Positions 5,837 to 5,891 of a stretch of 5,891 bases of DNA are shown piece by piece (position 1 is the stretch's first letter; every line of letters starts with the position of its first letter). A model generated the notes under the pieces. That model did no database searches, was not told the DNA's origin, and saw only the letters and a list, made by a program, of their open reading frames with translations. This DNA is from an uncultured Clostridia bacterium (GTDB lineage Bacteria > Bacillota > Clostridia > Oscillospirales > Oscillospiraceae). The stretch lies in contig CAMEIK010000081.1 of NCBI GenBank assembly GCA_945918315.1, positions 1-5,891 of the forward strand. The letters run 5' to 3'. The translations under genes and the position numbers were made by a program.

Positions 5837-5891
5837 AATTTAATTGACAATTGACAATGGACAATGGACAATTAAGGAATCCCTTCGGGAT
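5837..5891. repeat. Right copy of the inverted dispersed repeat
   Basis: This is the reverse complement of the repeat at 13-60 with one extra unit. The 7-base units read ATTGACA (5843-5849), ATTGACA (5850-5856), ATGGACA (5857-5863) and ATGGACA (5864-5870). They are followed by ATTAAGGA and the hairpin ATCCC-TTC-GGGAT (5879-5891). The window stops at the end of the hairpin, so the true outer edge is unknown. It lies 48 bases downstream of the TrhA-like gene. The hairpin is short and any T-tract would be outside the window, so a terminator role cannot be assessed. Confidence 0.85.

Noticed and set aside
13..5891. Composite transposon or genomic island bounded by the inverted repeats
   Set aside because: There is no transposase, integrase or resolvase. 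The content is ordinary chromosomal genes with uniform codon use, and the repeats look like short dispersed units.

Overview
The window looks like chromosomal DNA from a GC-rich gut Clostridia, most likely the Oscillospiraceae (Ruminococcaceae) group. This is inferred from strong G/C preference at third codon positions, AGGAGG-type ribosome binding sites, sigma-A type promoters, the style of the diaminopimelate decarboxylase and the CBS-pair protein, and two kinds of short dispersed repeat. No species can be named from the sequence alone.

Layout, left to right. Positions 13-60 hold a repeat made of a small hairpin plus an array of 7-base units. A two-gene plus-strand operon follows (140-1516 and 1528-2691). 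Its first gene encodes an unrecognised membrane-anchored extracytoplasmic protein. Its second encodes a membrane-anchored phosphodiester glycosidase (NAGPA-type domain). The operon ends at a strong hairpin (2732-2766) whose better T-tract serves the opposite strand. At 2857-3025 lies a 169-bp MITE-like element with 16-bp perfect terminal inverted repeats, which folds into one long hairpin. Its right edge coincides with the stop codon of a minus-strand CBS-pair protein gene (3022-3435). Upstream of that gene, also on the minus strand, is lysA (3624-4886), with its own near-consensus promoter. A plus-strand TrhA/hemolysin III family membrane protein gene (5117-5788) is divergent from lysA. The window closes with an inverted second copy of the left-end repeat (5837-5891), which carries one more 7-base unit than the left copy.

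How the genes fit together. The first two genes are tightly spaced, with the second gene's Shine-Dalgarno sequence overlapping the first gene's stop codon. Both encode proteins with a basic, proline-rich cytoplasmic tail, one membrane helix and a large outside domain, so they probably form an envelope unit acting on surface glycopolymers. LysA makes lysine from meso-diaminopimelate. The CBS protein is probably a small adenine-nucleotide-responsive regulator. The TrhA-like protein is probably involved in membrane homeostasis. These last three look like ordinary chromosomal genes with separate promoters and no clear shared pathway.

I do not see a phage, CRISPR, toxin-antitoxin or defence system. 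The most notable material is non-coding: the inverted pair of repeats that brackets the window, and the hairpin element placed on a gene's stop codon.
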